A stretch of 64,000 nt of DNA. Source: Streptomyces scopuliridis RB72 (GTDB lineage: Bacteria; Actinomycetota; Actinomycetes; Streptomycetales; Streptomycetaceae). Location of the stretch: contig NZ_JOEI01000032.1 of assembly GCF_000718095.1 (NCBI RefSeq), forward strand, positions 1 to 64,000, in the 5' to 3' direction. The translations under genes were made by a program, and so were the position numbers. How positions within the stretch are numbered: the first letter of the stretch is position 1; each line of letters starts with the position of its first letter. The notes under the pieces are model-generated. The model was not told where the DNA came from and did no database searches. It saw nothing but the letters and a program-made list of their open reading frames with translations. This document shows positions 1-9,930 of the stretch, in pieces.

Positions 1-30
1 ACGGCCGGGCCATCCACAACGCCGATCCTC

Positions 31-56
31 CGCCTTGCGATCGCCGCTCGGCATCC
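31..56. repeat. Short dispersed repeat, copy 1
   Basis: The 21 bases at 36-56 (TGCGATCGCCGCTCGGCATC plus one C) occur again, identical and in the same orientation, at 33125-33145. Including the flank to 31, 25 of 26 bases match. This copy lies in the gene-free stretch 1-181, in which I see nothing else. The core contains the palindrome GCGATCGC. It is probably a scattered intergenic Streptomyces element, but the family is not known to me. Confidence 0.5.
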
Positions 57-181
57 AGGGAGGAATCAAGGCGCCGAGACGAAGAGAGCGCAGCGAACGC
101 AGTGCACCAGACGCCGCGGCCTGATCCGCGAAAACCGACCGGACAGGACCTGGCGGAGATGGCCGACCGTCCCGCCGGACC

Positions 182-1393
182 TCAGGTCGCCGGGTCCAGC
201 TCGCGCGCGTCCACGATCCTGAACCCCAGCCCCGCCGCCCGCAGCCGCCCCAGCAGCGCGTCGCCCATCGCCACCGCCGTGGTCACCTGGCCCGCGGTGT
301 CGGGCAGCTCGTCCAGGGCGAGCGAGAGCGCCGACTCGGCCAGCATCTTCGCCGACTCGTCATAGCCGGGGTCGCCGCCCGAGACCTCGGTGAAGACCCG
401 GTGCCCGCCGCCCGTGCCCACCAGGCGCAGCGTGAAGCTGCTCGCCCGCCTGCGTTCCAGGTCTGGTCCGGTGCCCGACTCGAACCGCCGCGTCAACCAG
501 CTCCGGACCGCGGGAAGTTGGGCCAAGGCCACGCCAGCCCCGGCCGCCGCGCTCCCGCCCAGCGCCACCGGCAGTGTCCTCACCCCGGCGAAGTACCGGA
601 AGCGGAAATCGGGGCCGTAGCGCGGCAGCGCCGCCGCCGAGCGCGCCACCACCTGTGCGTCGAGCGTCGGCAGCGGCAGCGCCCAGTACCCGGTCTCCCG
701 GCTGAAGTGCGGTGCGCCGAGGGACCCCCGCGCGCGGCGGTCGAGCTGCCTCGGTTCGTACAGCCGCCGCTCCCGCGCGGCGTGCAGCGACTGCCGGCCG
801 CGGCTCATGACCGTCATCACGGAAGCGAGCGTTCCGCCGGAGAAGAGGGCGTTGGAGCGTACGAACGCGTCCACGCGCAGCGGTACGTCCTCCGGCAGTT
901 GCTGGACGGTGAGGTACGCGCCCAGATCGCTCGGGACCGCGTCGAAGCCGCAGGCGTGCACGAGCCGCGCCCCGGTCTCCCGGGCACGGACGTCGTACCG
1001 CAGATACATCCGGTCCAGGAACTCCGCCTCGCCGCACAGGTCGGCGTAGTCAGTCCCCGCCTCCGCGCACGCCGCGACGAGCCCCTCGCCGTACCAGATA
1101 TACGGTCCGACGGTCGAGGCGACGACCTGCGCGGACTCGGCGAGGGCGCGCAGCGAGTCGGGGTCCGCCGAGTCGGCCTGCAGCACGGGGAGCACGGCGC
1201 AGCCCGGATTGAGCGCGGTGAGCCGCTCCCGCAGCCGCTCCAGCCGGGTGCGATCGCGTCCCGCGATGGCCCAGCGGCAGTTCTCGGGCGCGTGGGCCGC
1301 GAGATACTCCGCGGTCAGTGTCCCCACGAAGCCCGTCGCTCCGAAGAGCACGATGTCGTACGGGCGCTCCGTCCCGCTCCTCCTGCTGGCCAT
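182..1393 (-). CDS. Saccharopine dehydrogenase-like / trans-acting enoyl reductase family protein
   Basis: A 403-residue NAD(P)-dependent oxidoreductase of the saccharopine dehydrogenase / trans-acting enoyl reductase family. The N-terminal Rossmann motif GATGFVG sits at residues 18-24, and AGRDRTRLERL follows as the end of the second strand, typical of NADP binding. Family relatives include mycobacterial enoyl reductases that act on polyketide-type lipids and saccharopine dehydrogenase itself; the substrate here cannot be told from sequence. The ATG at 1393 is chosen over an upstream ATG at 1453 because GGAGG lies just before it and the Rossmann fold starts directly after. It is divergent from the beta-oxidation operon, so a lipid role is plausible but inferred. 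Confidence 0.82.
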   Translation of the reverse strand: MASRRSGTERPYDIVLFGATGFVGTLTAEYLAAHAPENCRWAIAGRDRTRLERLRERLTALNPGCAVLPVLQADSADPDSLRALAESAQVVASTVGPYIWYGEGLVAACAEAGTDYADLCGEAEFLDRMYLRYDVRARETGARLVHACGFDAVPSDLGAYLTVQQLPEDVPLRVDAFVRSNALFSGGTLASVMTVMSRGRQSLHAARERRLYEPRQLDRRARGSLGAPHFSRETGYWALPLPTLDAQVVARSAAALPRYGPDFRFRYFAGVRTLPVALGGSAAAGAGVALAQLPAVRSWLTRRFESGTGPDLERRRASSFTLRLVGTGGGHRVFTEVSGGDPGYDESAKMLAESALSLALDELPDTAGQVTTAVAMGDALLGRLRAAGLGFRIVDARELDPAT

Positions 1394-1507
1394 TGGTCCT
1401 CCGCCGTTCGCCCCGCGCCATTGCCGGTGCCCGACGCTAGCGTGAGATCTCATGGCAGTGAGCGGGAACGCTCATCGCGAACCGGTCCGGGTCGGCATAG
1501 GCTCGGC

Positions 1508-1531
1508 AGAGAACTAAGCGCTTGCTCGGCC
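1508..1531. promoter_or_regulatory. Candidate operator of the beta-oxidation operon
   Basis: The perfect palindrome AAGCGCTT (1516-1523) lies in CTAAGCGCTTGCTCGG, about 90 bases before the racemase start, between two divergent lipid genes. Similar boxes recur before acyl-CoA genes in actinobacteria as I remember them, usually as TetR-type sites. Binding is inferred only. Confidence 0.3.
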
Positions 1532-1610
1532 CGAGGGGTTGTGCGGAGTGGAACACGTTCTTAGCATCACTGCTGTTACATCAGTTGTGTCACACAGTGC
1601 TGGGAGCCAT

Positions 1611-2771
1611 ATGGCAGCCGCAGGAAACGGTCCGCTGACCGGCGTACGCGTGGTCGAGCTGGCCGGTATCGGCCCCGGCCCCTTCGCCGCGATGACCCTC
1701 GCCGACCTCGGCGCCGATGTCGTACGGGTCGACCGTCCCGGCGGCGCGGGCCTCGGTATCGATCCGGCGTACGACCTGACCAACCGCAACAAGCGCTCCG
1801 TACTGATCGACCTCAAGACCGAGGACGGTGCGGCCCGCGTCCTCGATCTGGCCGAGCGCGCCGACGTACTCATCGAGGGATACCGGCCGGGGGTCGCCGA
1901 GCGCCTCGGCGTCGGCCCGCGGGAGTGTCTGGACCGCAACCCGCGGCTGGTGTACGGGCGGATGACCGGCTGGGGCCAGGACGGCCCGCTCGCCGAGCGC
2001 GCCGGGCACGACATCGGCTATATCGCCGTCACCGGCGCGCTCTCCATGATCGGCACGGCCGGGGAGCCCCCCGCGCTCCCGGCGAATCTGCTCGGTGACT
2101 ACGCGGGCGGCTCGCTCTATCTGGTCATCGGGGTCCTCGCCGCGCTCCAGCACGCGCGTACGCCCGACGGCGCGGGGCAGGTGGTGGACGCGGCGATCGT
2201 CGACGGCACCGCCCATCTCACCACCATGATCCACGCCATGATGGGCGCGGGCGGCTGGCAGGACCGGCGGGGTGCCAATCTGCTCGACGGGGGCAGTCCG
2301 TTCTACGGTTCGTACGAGACCGCCGACGGCGAGTACATGGCGGTCGGCGCGCTGGAGCAGCGGTTCTACAACGAGTTCGTGGAGCTGCTGGGCATCGCCG
2401 AAGAGCTCCCGCCGCGCAAGGACTTCGGGCGCTGGGACGAACTGCGCGAGGCGGTCGCGGCCCGGTTCAGAACGAAGACCCGCCAGGAGTGGACGGCGGT
2501 CTTCGAGGGCTCCGACGCCTGTGTCGCGCCGGTGCTCTCCCTGCGCGAGGCCCCGGCCCACCCCCATCTGGCGGCCCGCGGCACCTTCACCGACCACGCG
2601 GGACTCACCCAGCCCGCCCCCGCGCCGCGGTTCTCCGTCACTCCCGGGTCGGTGCGCCGCCCGCCCGCGCGGCCCGGCGCGGACACCGCCGAGGTGGCCC
2701 GCGACTGGGATCTGCCCGTACGCGCCAAGGCCGAACGCGCCGAGCCCGAACGCGCCAAGGAGGACAGCTGA
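1611..2771 (+). CDS. CaiB/BaiF CoA-transferase family protein, likely alpha-methylacyl-CoA racemase
   Basis: A 386-residue class III CoA-transferase fold protein. The N-terminus VRVVELAGIGPGPFAAMTLA and the GHDIGYIAVTGAL and NLLGDYAGGS segments match the alpha-methylacyl-CoA racemase branch, in which the His of GHDI and the Asp of the GDYAGG-type motif are the catalytic pair; both are present. It would interconvert (2R)- and (2S)-methylacyl-CoA so that methyl-branched acyl chains can enter beta-oxidation. The ATG at 1611, preceded by GGGAG, is chosen over an upstream in-frame start at 1539 because homology begins directly after it. The stop is one base before the TTG start of the acyl-CoA dehydrogenase, so this is the first gene of a four-gene operon. 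Confidence 0.85.
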   Translation: MAAAGNGPLTGVRVVELAGIGPGPFAAMTLADLGADVVRVDRPGGAGLGIDPAYDLTNRNKRSVLIDLKTEDGAARVLDLAERADVLIEGYRPGVAERLGVGPRECLDRNPRLVYGRMTGWGQDGPLAERAGHDIGYIAVTGALSMIGTAGEPPALPANLLGDYAGGSLYLVIGVLAALQHARTPDGAGQVVDAAIVDGTAHLTTMIHAMMGAGGWQDRRGANLLDGGSPFYGSYETADGEYMAVGALEQRFYNEFVELLGIAEELPPRKDFGRWDELREAVAARFRTKTRQEWTAVFEGSDACVAPVLSLREAPAHPHLAARGTFTDHAGLTQPAPAPRFSVTPGSVRRPPARPGADTAEVARDWDLPVRAKAERAEPERAKEDS

Positions 2772-2772
2772 G

Positions 2773-3930
2773 TTGAAGCGCCAGATCTTCACCGCCGAGC
2801 ACGAGGCGTTCCGCGCGACCGTCCGTACCTTCCTGGCCAAGGAGGTCCTGCCGCACTACGAACAGTGGGAGAAGGACGGGATCGTGAGCCGCGAGGCATG
2901 GCTCGCGGCGGGCCGGCAGGGGCTGCTGGGGCTCGCCGTCCCGGAGGAGTACGGAGGCGGCGGCGCCACCGACTTCCGCTACAGCGCCGTCCTCGCCGAG
3001 GAGTTCACCCGCGCGGGCGCCGCCGGGCCGGCGATCGGCCTGCACAACGACATCATCGGCCCCTACCTCACCACCCTGGGCACGGAGGAGCAGAAGCGGC
3101 GCTGGCTGCCCGGCTTCTGCTCCGGCGAGACCATCACCGCCATCGCGATGACGGAACCGGGCGCGGGCTCCGATCTCCAGGGCATCCGTACCGCCGCCGA
3201 GGACCGCGGTGACCACTGGCTGCTCAACGGCTCGAAGACCTTCATCTCCAACGGCATCCTCGCCGACCTGGTGATCGTGGTCGCGCGGACGACCCCCGAG
3301 GGCGGTGCCAAGGGGCTGTCCCTGCTGGTGGTCGAGCGCGGCACGGAAGGGTTCGAGCGCGGGCGGAACCTCGACAAGATCGGTCAGAAGTCCCAGGACA
3401 CCGCCGAACTGTTCTTCCACGACGTACGGGTCCCCAAGGAGAACCTGCTCGGCGAACTCCACGGCGCCTTCGGTCATCTGATGACCCATCTGGCTCAGGA
3501 GCGGCTGCATATCGCGATGGCCGCGATCGCGGGCGCCGAGCATCTGCTGGAGATCACCACGCGATATGTGAAGGAGCGCGAGGCGTTCGGACGGCCGCTC
3601 TCCCAACTCCAGCACATCCGCTTCGAGATCGCGGAGATGGCCACCGAGTGCGCCGTCACCCGTACCTTCCTCGACCGCTGCATCACCGATCACACGCACG
3701 GCGAACTCGACGCCGTACACGCCTCGATGGCCAAGTGGTGGGCCACCGAACTCCAGAAGCGGGTCGCCGACCGCTGTCTTCAACTGCACGGCGGCTACGG
3801 CTATATGACGGAGTATCCGGTCGCACGGGCCTTCACCGACGGCCGGATACAGACGATCTACGGCGGTACGACCGAGATCATGAAGGAGATCATCGGCCGC
3901 TCGCTCCTCGCTCCTGATCCGCACGCCTGA
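2773..3930 (+). CDS. Acyl-CoA dehydrogenase family protein
   Basis: A 385-residue FAD flavoprotein that oxidises acyl-CoA to trans-2-enoyl-CoA, the first step of beta-oxidation. Visible family signatures are AMTEPGAGSDL (middle domain), GSKTFISNG, and the C-terminal LHGGYGYMTEYPVARAFTD and IYGGTTEIMKEII blocks; the Glu of the last block is at the usual catalytic-base position. The start is TTG at 2773, supported by a perfect AAGGAGG at 2756-2762. An open frame continues upstream inside the previous gene, but it has no homology. Translation is coupled to the racemase gene one base upstream. The context suggests branched or otherwise modified acyl chains; the chain-length preference is not visible. 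Confidence 0.92.
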   Translation: MKRQIFTAEHEAFRATVRTFLAKEVLPHYEQWEKDGIVSREAWLAAGRQGLLGLAVPEEYGGGGATDFRYSAVLAEEFTRAGAAGPAIGLHNDIIGPYLTTLGTEEQKRRWLPGFCSGETITAIAMTEPGAGSDLQGIRTAAEDRGDHWLLNGSKTFISNGILADLVIVVARTTPEGGAKGLSLLVVERGTEGFERGRNLDKIGQKSQDTAELFFHDVRVPKENLLGELHGAFGHLMTHLAQERLHIAMAAIAGAEHLLEITTRYVKEREAFGRPLSQLQHIRFEIAEMATECAVTRTFLDRCITDHTHGELDAVHASMAKWWATELQKRVADRCLQLHGGYGYMTEYPVARAFTDGRIQTIYGGTTEIMKEIIGRSLLAPDPHA

Positions 3931-3975
3931 CCCCCCATCGTTTCGTTTGCCTCCCCCTCCCGAAAGGCAGTCGCC

Positions 3976-5190
3976 GTGAGTACCGAAGCGTTCGTCTACG
4001 ACGCGATCCGCACCCCGCGCGGCCGGGGCAAGGCCCACGGCGCCCTGCACGGCACGAAGCCGATCGATCTCGTCGTCGGACTGATCCATGAGCTGCGCCG
4101 CCGCTTCCCCGGACTCGACCCGGCGGCGATCGATGACATCGTGCTCGGTGTGGTGAGCCCGCTCGGCGACCAGGGCTCGGACATCGCCAGGATCGCGGCC
4201 GTCGCCGCCGGACTGCCCGACTCCGTCGCCGGCGTACAGGAGAACCGCTTCTGCGCCTCCGGTCTGGAGGCCGTCAATCTGGCCGCCGCCAAGATCCGCT
4301 CCGGCTGGGAGGATCTGATTCTCGCGGGCGGCGTCGAGTCGATGTCGCGGGTGCCGATGGGCTCCGACGGCGGCGCCTGGGCGATGGACCCGATGACCAG
4401 CTTCGCGACGGGCTTCGCCCCGCAGGGCATCGGCGCCGACCTGATCGCCACCCTCGGCGGCTTCAGCAGGCGCGACGTGGACGAGTTCGCCGCGCTGTCC
4501 CAGGAGCGGGCGGCCACCGCGTGGAAGGAGGGCCGCTTCGACCGCTCGGTCGTGCCCGTCCTCGACCGCAACGGGCTCACCGTCCTCGACCACGACGAGC
4601 ACATGCGCCCCGGCACCACCGCCGACTCGCTCGCCGCCCTGAAGCCGTCGTTCGCCAGGATCGGCGAGGCGGGCGGCTTCGACGCCGTCGTCCTCCAGAA
4701 GTACCACTGGGTCGAGAAGATCGACCATGTCCACCACGCGGGCAACTCGTCCGGCATCGTGGACGGCGCGGCCCTGGTCGCCATCGGCTCCCGGGAGACC
4801 GGCGAGCGTTACGGACTCACGCCCCGCGCCCGGATCGTCTCCGCGGCCGTCTCCGGCTCCGAGCCGACCATCATGCTGACCGGCCCCGCCCCCGCCAGCC
4901 GCAAGGCACTCGCCAAGGCCGGACTGACCATCGACGACATCGATCTCGTCGAGATCAACGAAGCCTTCGCGGCGGTCGTCCTGCGCTTCGTCGGGGAGAT
5001 GGGCCTCTCGCTGGAGAAGGTCAACGTCAACGGCGGCGCCATCGCGCTCGGCCATCCGCTCGGGGCCACCGGCGCGATGATCCTCGGCACCCTCGTGGAC
5101 GAACTGGAGCGCCAGGACAAGCGGTACGGCCTCGCCACGCTCTGCGTCGGCGGCGGCATGGGGGTCGCCACCGTCGTGGAACGCCTCTGA
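3976..5190 (+). CDS. Acetyl-CoA C-acetyltransferase (thiolase)
   Basis: A 404-residue thiolase that cleaves 3-ketoacyl-CoA with CoA in the last beta-oxidation step, or catalyses the reverse condensation. The nucleophile is Cys93 in [13 protein letters not shown]. The C-terminal motifs [18 protein letters not shown] (His) and LCVGGGMG (second Cys) are complete. INEAFAA is also present. The start is GTG at 3976 after an AAAGG box. It lies 45 bases after the acyl-CoA dehydrogenase and 74 bases before the FadB-like gene in the same operon. I recall the S. coelicolor counterpart as about SCO6731. Confidence 0.93.
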   Translation: MSTEAFVYDAIRTPRGRGKAHGALHGTKPIDLVVGLIHELRRRFPGLDPAAIDDIVLGVVSPLGDQGSDIARIAAVAAGLPDSVAGVQENRFCASGLEAVNLAAAKIRSGWEDLILAGGVESMSRVPMGSDGGAWAMDPMTSFATGFAPQGIGADLIATLGGFSRRDVDEFAALSQERAATAWKEGRFDRSVVPVLDRNGLTVLDHDEHMRPGTTADSLAALKPSFARIGEAGGFDAVVLQKYHWVEKIDHVHHAGNSSGIVDGAALVAIGSRETGERYGLTPRARIVSAAVSGSEPTIMLTGPAPASRKALAKAGLTIDDIDLVEINEAFAAVVLRFVGEMGLSLEKVNVNGGAIALGHPLGATGAMILGTLVDELERQDKRYGLATLCVGGGMGVATVVERL

Positions 5191-5264
5191 CGGCCCGCAC
5201 TCCCCGCCCCTCCCCGGACCCCTCCCGGACCCCCGCCCGGATTCCCCCGATACGGAGCAGCAGC

Positions 5265-7466
5265 ATGAGCGAGTCCACCACCCCGGCCTCCCCGGCGATC
5301 CGCTGGGAGCAGGACGGGACCGGCGTCGTCACCCTCGTCCTCGACGACCCGGTCCAGTCCGCCAACACCATGAACCAGGCGTTCCGGCAGTCCATCGCGG
5401 CGGTCGCCGACCGCGCGGAGGCCGAGAAGGACAGCATCCGCGGAATCATCGTCACCTCCGCGAAGAAGACCTTCTTCGCGGGCGGCGACCTCAAGGACAT
5501 GATCAAGCTCGGCCCGGCCGACGCCGGGCAGGTCTTCGAGAGCAGCATGGCCATGAAGCGCGCCCTGCGCAGTATCGAGACGCTCGGCAAGCCCGTCGTC
5601 GCGGCCCTCAACGGCGCGGCCCTGGGCGGCGGTTACGAGATCGCGCTCGCCTGCCACCACCGGATCGCCCTGGACGCGCCCGGCTCCAAGATCGGACTGC
5701 CCGAGGTGACGCTCGGACTGCTGCCCGCGGGCGGCGGAGTCACCCGTACCGTACGGCTGATGGGCATCGCGGACGCGCTGCTCAAGGTGCTGCTCCAGGG
5801 CACCCAGTACACCCCGAGGCGCGCCCTCGACAACGGGCTGATCCACGAGATCGCCGCCACCGGGGACGAGATGCTGGCCCGCGCCCGCGCGTTCATCGAC
5901 GCGCACCCCGAGTCGTCCCAGCCATGGGACGTCAAGGGCTACAAGATCCCGGGCGGTACTCCGTCCAGCCCCCGCTTCGCCGCGAATCTGCCCGCGTTCC
6001 CCGCCAACCTGAAGAAGCAGACGGCGGGCGCCCCCTACCCGGCGCCGCGCAATATCCTCGCGGCGGCCGTCGAGGGCTCCCAGGTCGACTTCGAGACCGC
6101 GCAGACCATCGAGGCCCGCTACTTCGCCGAACTGGTCACCGGCCAGACCGCCAAGAACATGATCCAGGCGTTCTTCTTCGACCTCCAGGCCGTCAACTCC
6201 GGCGCGGGCCGCCCCCAGGACATCGCGCCGCGCGCCGTACGCAAGGTCGCCGTCCTCGGCGCCGGAATGATGGGCGCCGGCATCGCGTACTCCTGCGCGC
6301 GCGCCGGAATCGACGTCGTCCTGAAGGACGTGTCCGAGGAGGCCGCCGAGAAGGGGAAGGCGTACTCCGAGAAGCTGCTCGCCAAGGCGCTCTCCCGGGG
6401 CCGTACGACCGAGGCCGACCGCGACGCGCTGCTCGCCCGGATCACCCCCACCGCAGACCCCGCCGACCTCGCCGGATGCGACGCCGTGATCGAGGCGGTC
6501 TTCGAGGACACCGCGCTCAAGCACAAGGTGTTCCAGGAGATCCAGGACATCATCGAGCCCGACGCGCTGCTCTGCTCCAACACCTCCACGCTGCCCATCA
6601 CGGTGCTCGCCGAGGGCGTCTCCCGGCCCGCCGGCTTCATCGGGCTGCACTTCTTCTCACCGGTCGACAAGATGCCGCTCGTGGAGATCATCAAGGGCGA
6701 GTGGACCGGGGACGAGGCGCTGGCCCGCGCCTTCGATCTGGTGCGCGCGATCAGGAAGACCCCGATCGTGGTCAACGACTCGCGCGGCTTCTTCACCTCG
6801 CGGGTGATCGGGCAGTTCATCAACGAGGGGGTGGCGCTGGTCGGCGAGGGCGTCGAGCCCGCCTCGGTCGAACAGGCCGCCGCGCAGGCCGGCTACCCCG
6901 CCAAGGTCCTCTCACTGATGGACGAGCTGACGCTCACCCTGCCCAGGAAGATCCGGAACGAGGCGAGGCGCGCGGTCGACGAGGCCGGCGGCACCTGGAC
7001 CGCGCACCCGGCGGACGCCGTCATCGACCGGATGGTGGACGAGTTCGGCCGGCCGGGACGTAGCGGGGGCGCGGGCTTCTACGAGTACGACGAGGACGGC
7101 AGGCGAACCCGCCTCTGGCCGGGCCTGCGCGAGCACTTCGGCACGCCGGCCGGCGCGGCCCGCGCGGAGGTCCCCTTCCTCGACATGAAGGAGCGCATGC
7201 TCTTCTCGGAGGCGCTGGACTCCGTCCGCTGCCTGGAGGAGAACGTCCTCACGTCGGTCGCGGACGCCAATATCGGCTCCATCATGGGCATCGGCTTCCC
7301 GGCCTGGACGGGTGGAGTGCTCCAGTACATCAACGGGTACGAGGGCGGCCTGCCCGGCTTCGTGGCGCGCGCCCGGGAGCTGGCGGAGCGGTACGGCGCC
7401 CGGTTCGAGCCGCCCGCGCTGCTGGTCGAGAAGGCGGAGAGGGGCGAGACGTTCGGCGACGGGTGA
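5265..7466 (+). CDS. 3-hydroxyacyl-CoA dehydrogenase / enoyl-CoA hydratase fusion (FadB/FadJ-like)
   Basis: A 733-residue bifunctional beta-oxidation enzyme. Residues of roughly 10-210 form a crotonase domain with the oxyanion-hole region [19 protein letters not shown]. From about residue 325 a 3-hydroxyacyl-CoA dehydrogenase begins, with the NAD motif [16 protein letters not shown], the [15 protein letters not shown] substrate block and a C-terminal 3HCDH domain to the end. It hydrates enoyl-CoA and oxidises the 3-hydroxy product. Together with the racemase, dehydrogenase and thiolase genes upstream it makes a full beta-oxidation turn from one transcript. The ATG at 5265 follows GGAGCAG; upstream open frame is an out-of-register continuation without homology. 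Confidence 0.93.
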   Translation: MSESTTPASPAIRWEQDGTGVVTLVLDDPVQSANTMNQAFRQSIAAVADRAEAEKDSIRGIIVTSAKKTFFAGGDLKDMIKLGPADAGQVFESSMAMKRALRSIETLGKPVVAALNGAALGGGYEIALACHHRIALDAPGSKIGLPEVTLGLLPAGGGVTRTVRLMGIADALLKVLLQGTQYTPRRALDNGLIHEIAATGDEMLARARAFIDAHPESSQPWDVKGYKIPGGTPSSPRFAANLPAFPANLKKQTAGAPYPAPRNILAAAVEGSQVDFETAQTIEARYFAELVTGQTAKNMIQAFFFDLQAVNSGAGRPQDIAPRAVRKVAVLGAGMMGAGIAYSCARAGIDVVLKDVSEEAAEKGKAYSEKLLAKALSRGRTTEADRDALLARITPTADPADLAGCDAVIEAVFEDTALKHKVFQEIQDIIEPDALLCSNTSTLPITVLAEGVSRPAGFIGLHFFSPVDKMPLVEIIKGEWTGDEALARAFDLVRAIRKTPIVVNDSRGFFTSRVIGQFINEGVALVGEGVEPASVEQAAAQAGYPAKVLSLMDELTLTLPRKIRNEARRAVDEAGGTWTAHPADAVIDRMVDEFGRPGRSGGAGFYEYDEDGRRTRLWPGLREHFGTPAGAARAEVPFLDMKERMLFSEALDSVRCLEENVLTSVADANIGSIMGIGFPAWTGGVLQYINGYEGGLPGFVARARELAERYGARFEPPALLVEKAERGETFGDG

Positions 7467-7520
7467 GACGCGGTGCGCGCGGGTCGCGTTGCCGACGTAC
7501 GAACGTCTCCTACGGAGTAC

Positions 7521-8252
7521 TCACTCCGCCTGGAACGCGGCCCGCAGTTCCTCCTTCAGCGACCGCTGGAACGCCGTCACCAGCGCCTGCACTACTAGCG
7601 GCTGCATATGGGCCGAGAGCGACTTCATCGCCGCGACATGCTCGGGGTCGGACCCCTGGTTCCGGTACGGGGTCCACACCTCGTCCCGGAACAGCCGCGT
7701 CAGCTCGTACGCCGCCTCGCGCGTGTGCTCCAGCAGGACCGTGCGGGCGGCGAGGATCGTCTCGTGCGGGATGGGCACGTCCAGCAGCTCGACGCCGAGT
7801 CGCAGCAGCCCGAGATCGAGCCGGTAGCCGCCGTCCGGGCCGTCGGCGCGTACGAGGACGCCCATCGCGGCGAGCCGGTCGATGTCCTCCTCGGACAGCG
7901 CCCGCCCGGCCCGGCGCTCCAGCTCGGCCCGGGTCGCGTCCTCGGCGGAGTCCGGTGCCCAGGACGCCACCAGCGCCCGGTGGATGGCCAGGTCCTGCGC
8001 GCTCAGATCGGGCGGCAGCCGCTCCAGATAACGTTCGATCGCGGCGAGCGTCATCCCCAGGTGCTGAAGCTCCTCGATGAGGGCCAGCCGGGAGAGATGG
8101 TCGCGCCCGTAGTGCCCGACCCGGCGCGGCCCGATCACCGGCGGCGGCAGCAGCCCGCGGGTGCTGTAGAAGCGGATGGTGCGTACGGTGACCCCGGCAC
8201 GGGCCGCCAGCTCATCGACGGTGAGCGTCGGCTCCTCGGTCCCTGTGGCCAT
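7521..8252 (-). CDS. MerR family transcriptional regulator
   Basis: A 243-residue regulator with an N-terminal MerR winged helix-turn-helix (LTVDELAARAGVTVRTIRFY, about residues 9-28, then the GYY-like wing at GHYGRDHLSRL) and a dimerisation helix. The long C-terminal region (about 100-243) has no metal-binding cysteines, so it is not a classic metal sensor. It converges on the beta-oxidation operon with a 54-base gap and could control it, which is inferred from position only. The ATG at 8252 is preferred to 8351 because homology starts there. The promoter region holds CAACAGTATTGCTG (8309-8322), with GCAA/TTGC arms typical in spacing of a MerR site. Confidence 0.82.
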   Translation of the reverse strand: MATGTEEPTLTVDELAARAGVTVRTIRFYSTRGLLPPPVIGPRRVGHYGRDHLSRLALIEELQHLGMTLAAIERYLERLPPDLSAQDLAIHRALVASWAPDSAEDATRAELERRAGRALSEEDIDRLAAMGVLVRADGPDGGYRLDLGLLRLGVELLDVPIPHETILAARTVLLEHTREAAYELTRLFRDEVWTPYRNQGSDPEHVAAMKSLSAHMQPLVVQALVTAFQRSLKEELRAAFQAE

Positions 8253-8341
8253 TTCCGCGCCTCGCCTTCCGCTGCTGTGGGCCGACAGATCGACAGGTCG
8301 ACTCGGTGCAACAGTATTGCTGTGCCACCGGCGCTGTGAAA

Positions 8342-8381
8342 GGGGCGCCACCTCGGGCGCCGCGGCCCGGGGTGGCGCCCC
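8342..8381 (-). terminator. Hairpin terminator of the beta-glucan uptake operon
   Basis: A perfect 11-bp inverted repeat (8342-8352 with 8371-8381, GGGGCGCCACC and its complement) lies 39 bases beyond the stop of the GH1 gene. No T-run follows, as is usual in Streptomyces. Confidence 0.6.
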
Positions 8382-8419
8382 GGCGGAGGTCGGTCAGGGC
8401 CTGAACGTTCAGCCGCGGC

Positions 8420-9817
8420 TCAGTCCAGACCGCCCCGGCCGATGACCCTCGCGTACCAGCGCGCGCTGTCCTTCGCCGTGCGGCGCTGGGTCGCGAAGTC
8501 GACGTGGACGATGCCGAACCGCTTGCTGTAGCCGTACGCCCACTCGAAGTTGTCCAGCAGCGACCACAGGAAATAGCCGCGCACCTTCGCGCCGTCCGCG
8601 ATCGCGCGGTGGACCGCGTGGAGATGGGCACGCAGATAGGCCACCCGCTCGGGGTCGTGGACCGCGCCGGACGGATCCGCGTAGTCGTCGTACGCCGCGC
8701 CGTTCTCGGTGACCATCAGCGGGGTGGCCGGCAGCTCGTCCCGCAGCCGCGTCAGCAGTTCGTACAGTCCGTCCGCGTCGACCGGCCAGTCCATCGCGGT
8801 GCGCGGTCCCGGCGCGGGTACGAACCGCACCCGCTCCTCCGCGCCGGGCCACGGGGACGGGGTGTCGCAGGAGCCGGCCGCGACGACCGTGGGGGAGTAG
8901 TAGTTGATCCCCAGCGAGTCGATGGGCGCGGAGGCTGTCGCCAGATCGCCGTCCCGGACGAACGACCAGTCCGTCAGCGCGGCGGTGTCCTCGACCAGAT
9001 CCGCGGGCAGCCGCCCGTGGAACACCGGATCGAGGAAGATCCGGTTCCCCAGGGCATCGATCCTGCGCACCGCGTCGAGATCGGCCGCCGAGTCCGTCAG
9101 CGGCCGGACGGCGTGCAGATTGAGGGTCAGCGAGATCTCGGACCTCCGCGGCAGCGCGTCGCGCAGCGCGCGGGTGGCCAGACCATGGGCGAGATTGAAG
9201 TGGTGGGCGGCGCGCAGCGCGGCGACCGGATCCGTACGGCCCGGGGCGTGGACACCGGAGGCGTACCCCAGAAACGCCGCGCACCACGGCTCGTTGAGGG
9301 TGGTCCAGGTGGCCACCCGGTCGCCGAGGACCTCGGCGACGATCCGCGCGTACTCCGCGAACCGCTCGGCCGTGTCGCGCTGGGGCCAGCCGCCGGCGTT
9401 CTCCAGCTCCTGGGGCAGATCCCAGTGGTAGAGCGTGGCGACCGGCCGGATCCCCGCCGCCAGCAGCGCGTCCACCAGCCGCCGGTAGAAGTCCAGACCG
9501 CGCTGTACAGCCGGGCCGCGGCCGGTCGGCTGGACGCGCGGCCAGGCCACCGAGAACCGGTAGTCGGTGACCCCCAGCTCCTTCAGCAGCGCGACGTCCT
9601 CGTCCATCCGGTGGTAGTGGTCGGCGGCGATGTCGCCGGTGTCGCCGTTGCGGACCCGGCCGGGAGCGCGGCTGAAGGTGTCCCAGATGGACGGGGTACG
9701 GCCGTCCTCGGCGGCGGCCCCCTCGATCTGGTACGCGGCGGTGGCCGTCCCCCAGCGGAAACCGCCGGGGAAGCGCAGCTCCGCGGTGGTCTGGGGACGT
9801 GCGTCGACAGCGGTCAT
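8420..9817 (-). CDS. GH1 family beta-glucosidase
   Basis: A 465-residue glycoside hydrolase family 1 enzyme without a signal peptide, so it acts in the cytoplasm. The acid/base glutamate is in TLNEP and the nucleophile in [10 protein letters not shown]. The N-terminal [19 protein letters not shown] is the GH1 signature. It is the last gene of the operon lipoprotein-permease-permease-GH1 and would split imported beta-glucan oligosaccharides to glucose. With the linked GH81 enzyme, beta-1,3-linked oligosaccharides are the likely natural substrate, although GH1 enzymes are often broad. The ATG at 9817 is chosen because the open frame further upstream overlaps the permease gene and shows no homology. 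Confidence 0.92.
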   Translation of the reverse strand: MTAVDARPQTTAELRFPGGFRWGTATAAYQIEGAAAEDGRTPSIWDTFSRAPGRVRNGDTGDIAADHYHRMDEDVALLKELGVTDYRFSVAWPRVQPTGRGPAVQRGLDFYRRLVDALLAAGIRPVATLYHWDLPQELENAGGWPQRDTAERFAEYARIVAEVLGDRVATWTTLNEPWCAAFLGYASGVHAPGRTDPVAALRAAHHFNLAHGLATRALRDALPRRSEISLTLNLHAVRPLTDSAADLDAVRRIDALGNRIFLDPVFHGRLPADLVEDTAALTDWSFVRDGDLATASAPIDSLGINYYSPTVVAAGSCDTPSPWPGAEERVRFVPAPGPRTAMDWPVDADGLYELLTRLRDELPATPLMVTENGAAYDDYADPSGAVHDPERVAYLRAHLHAVHRAIADGAKVRGYFLWSLLDNFEWAYGYSKRFGIVHVDFATQRRTAKDSARWYARVIGRGGLD

Positions 9818-9930
9818 ATGGAAGGAACTCCCGTGAGATGAGACAGAAGGGTGGGGGGAGGCGGCGGGGGACTCGTACGGGCGCGGTGGCGGGTGCGCGG
9901 CGGGCGGTGGGACGCGCGACAGGTGGGGGA

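Noticed and set aside
1..181. Possible gene at the left window edge
   Set aside because: Only a short frame without motif or ribosome-binding site is open here. I support only the short repeat.
2638..5055. 805-residue open frame antisense to the acyl-CoA dehydrogenase and thiolase genes
   Set aside because: The plus-strand frames have clear enzyme motifs. The antisense product is a low-complexity Gly/Asp/Arg-rich sequence typical of shadow frames in GC-rich DNA.
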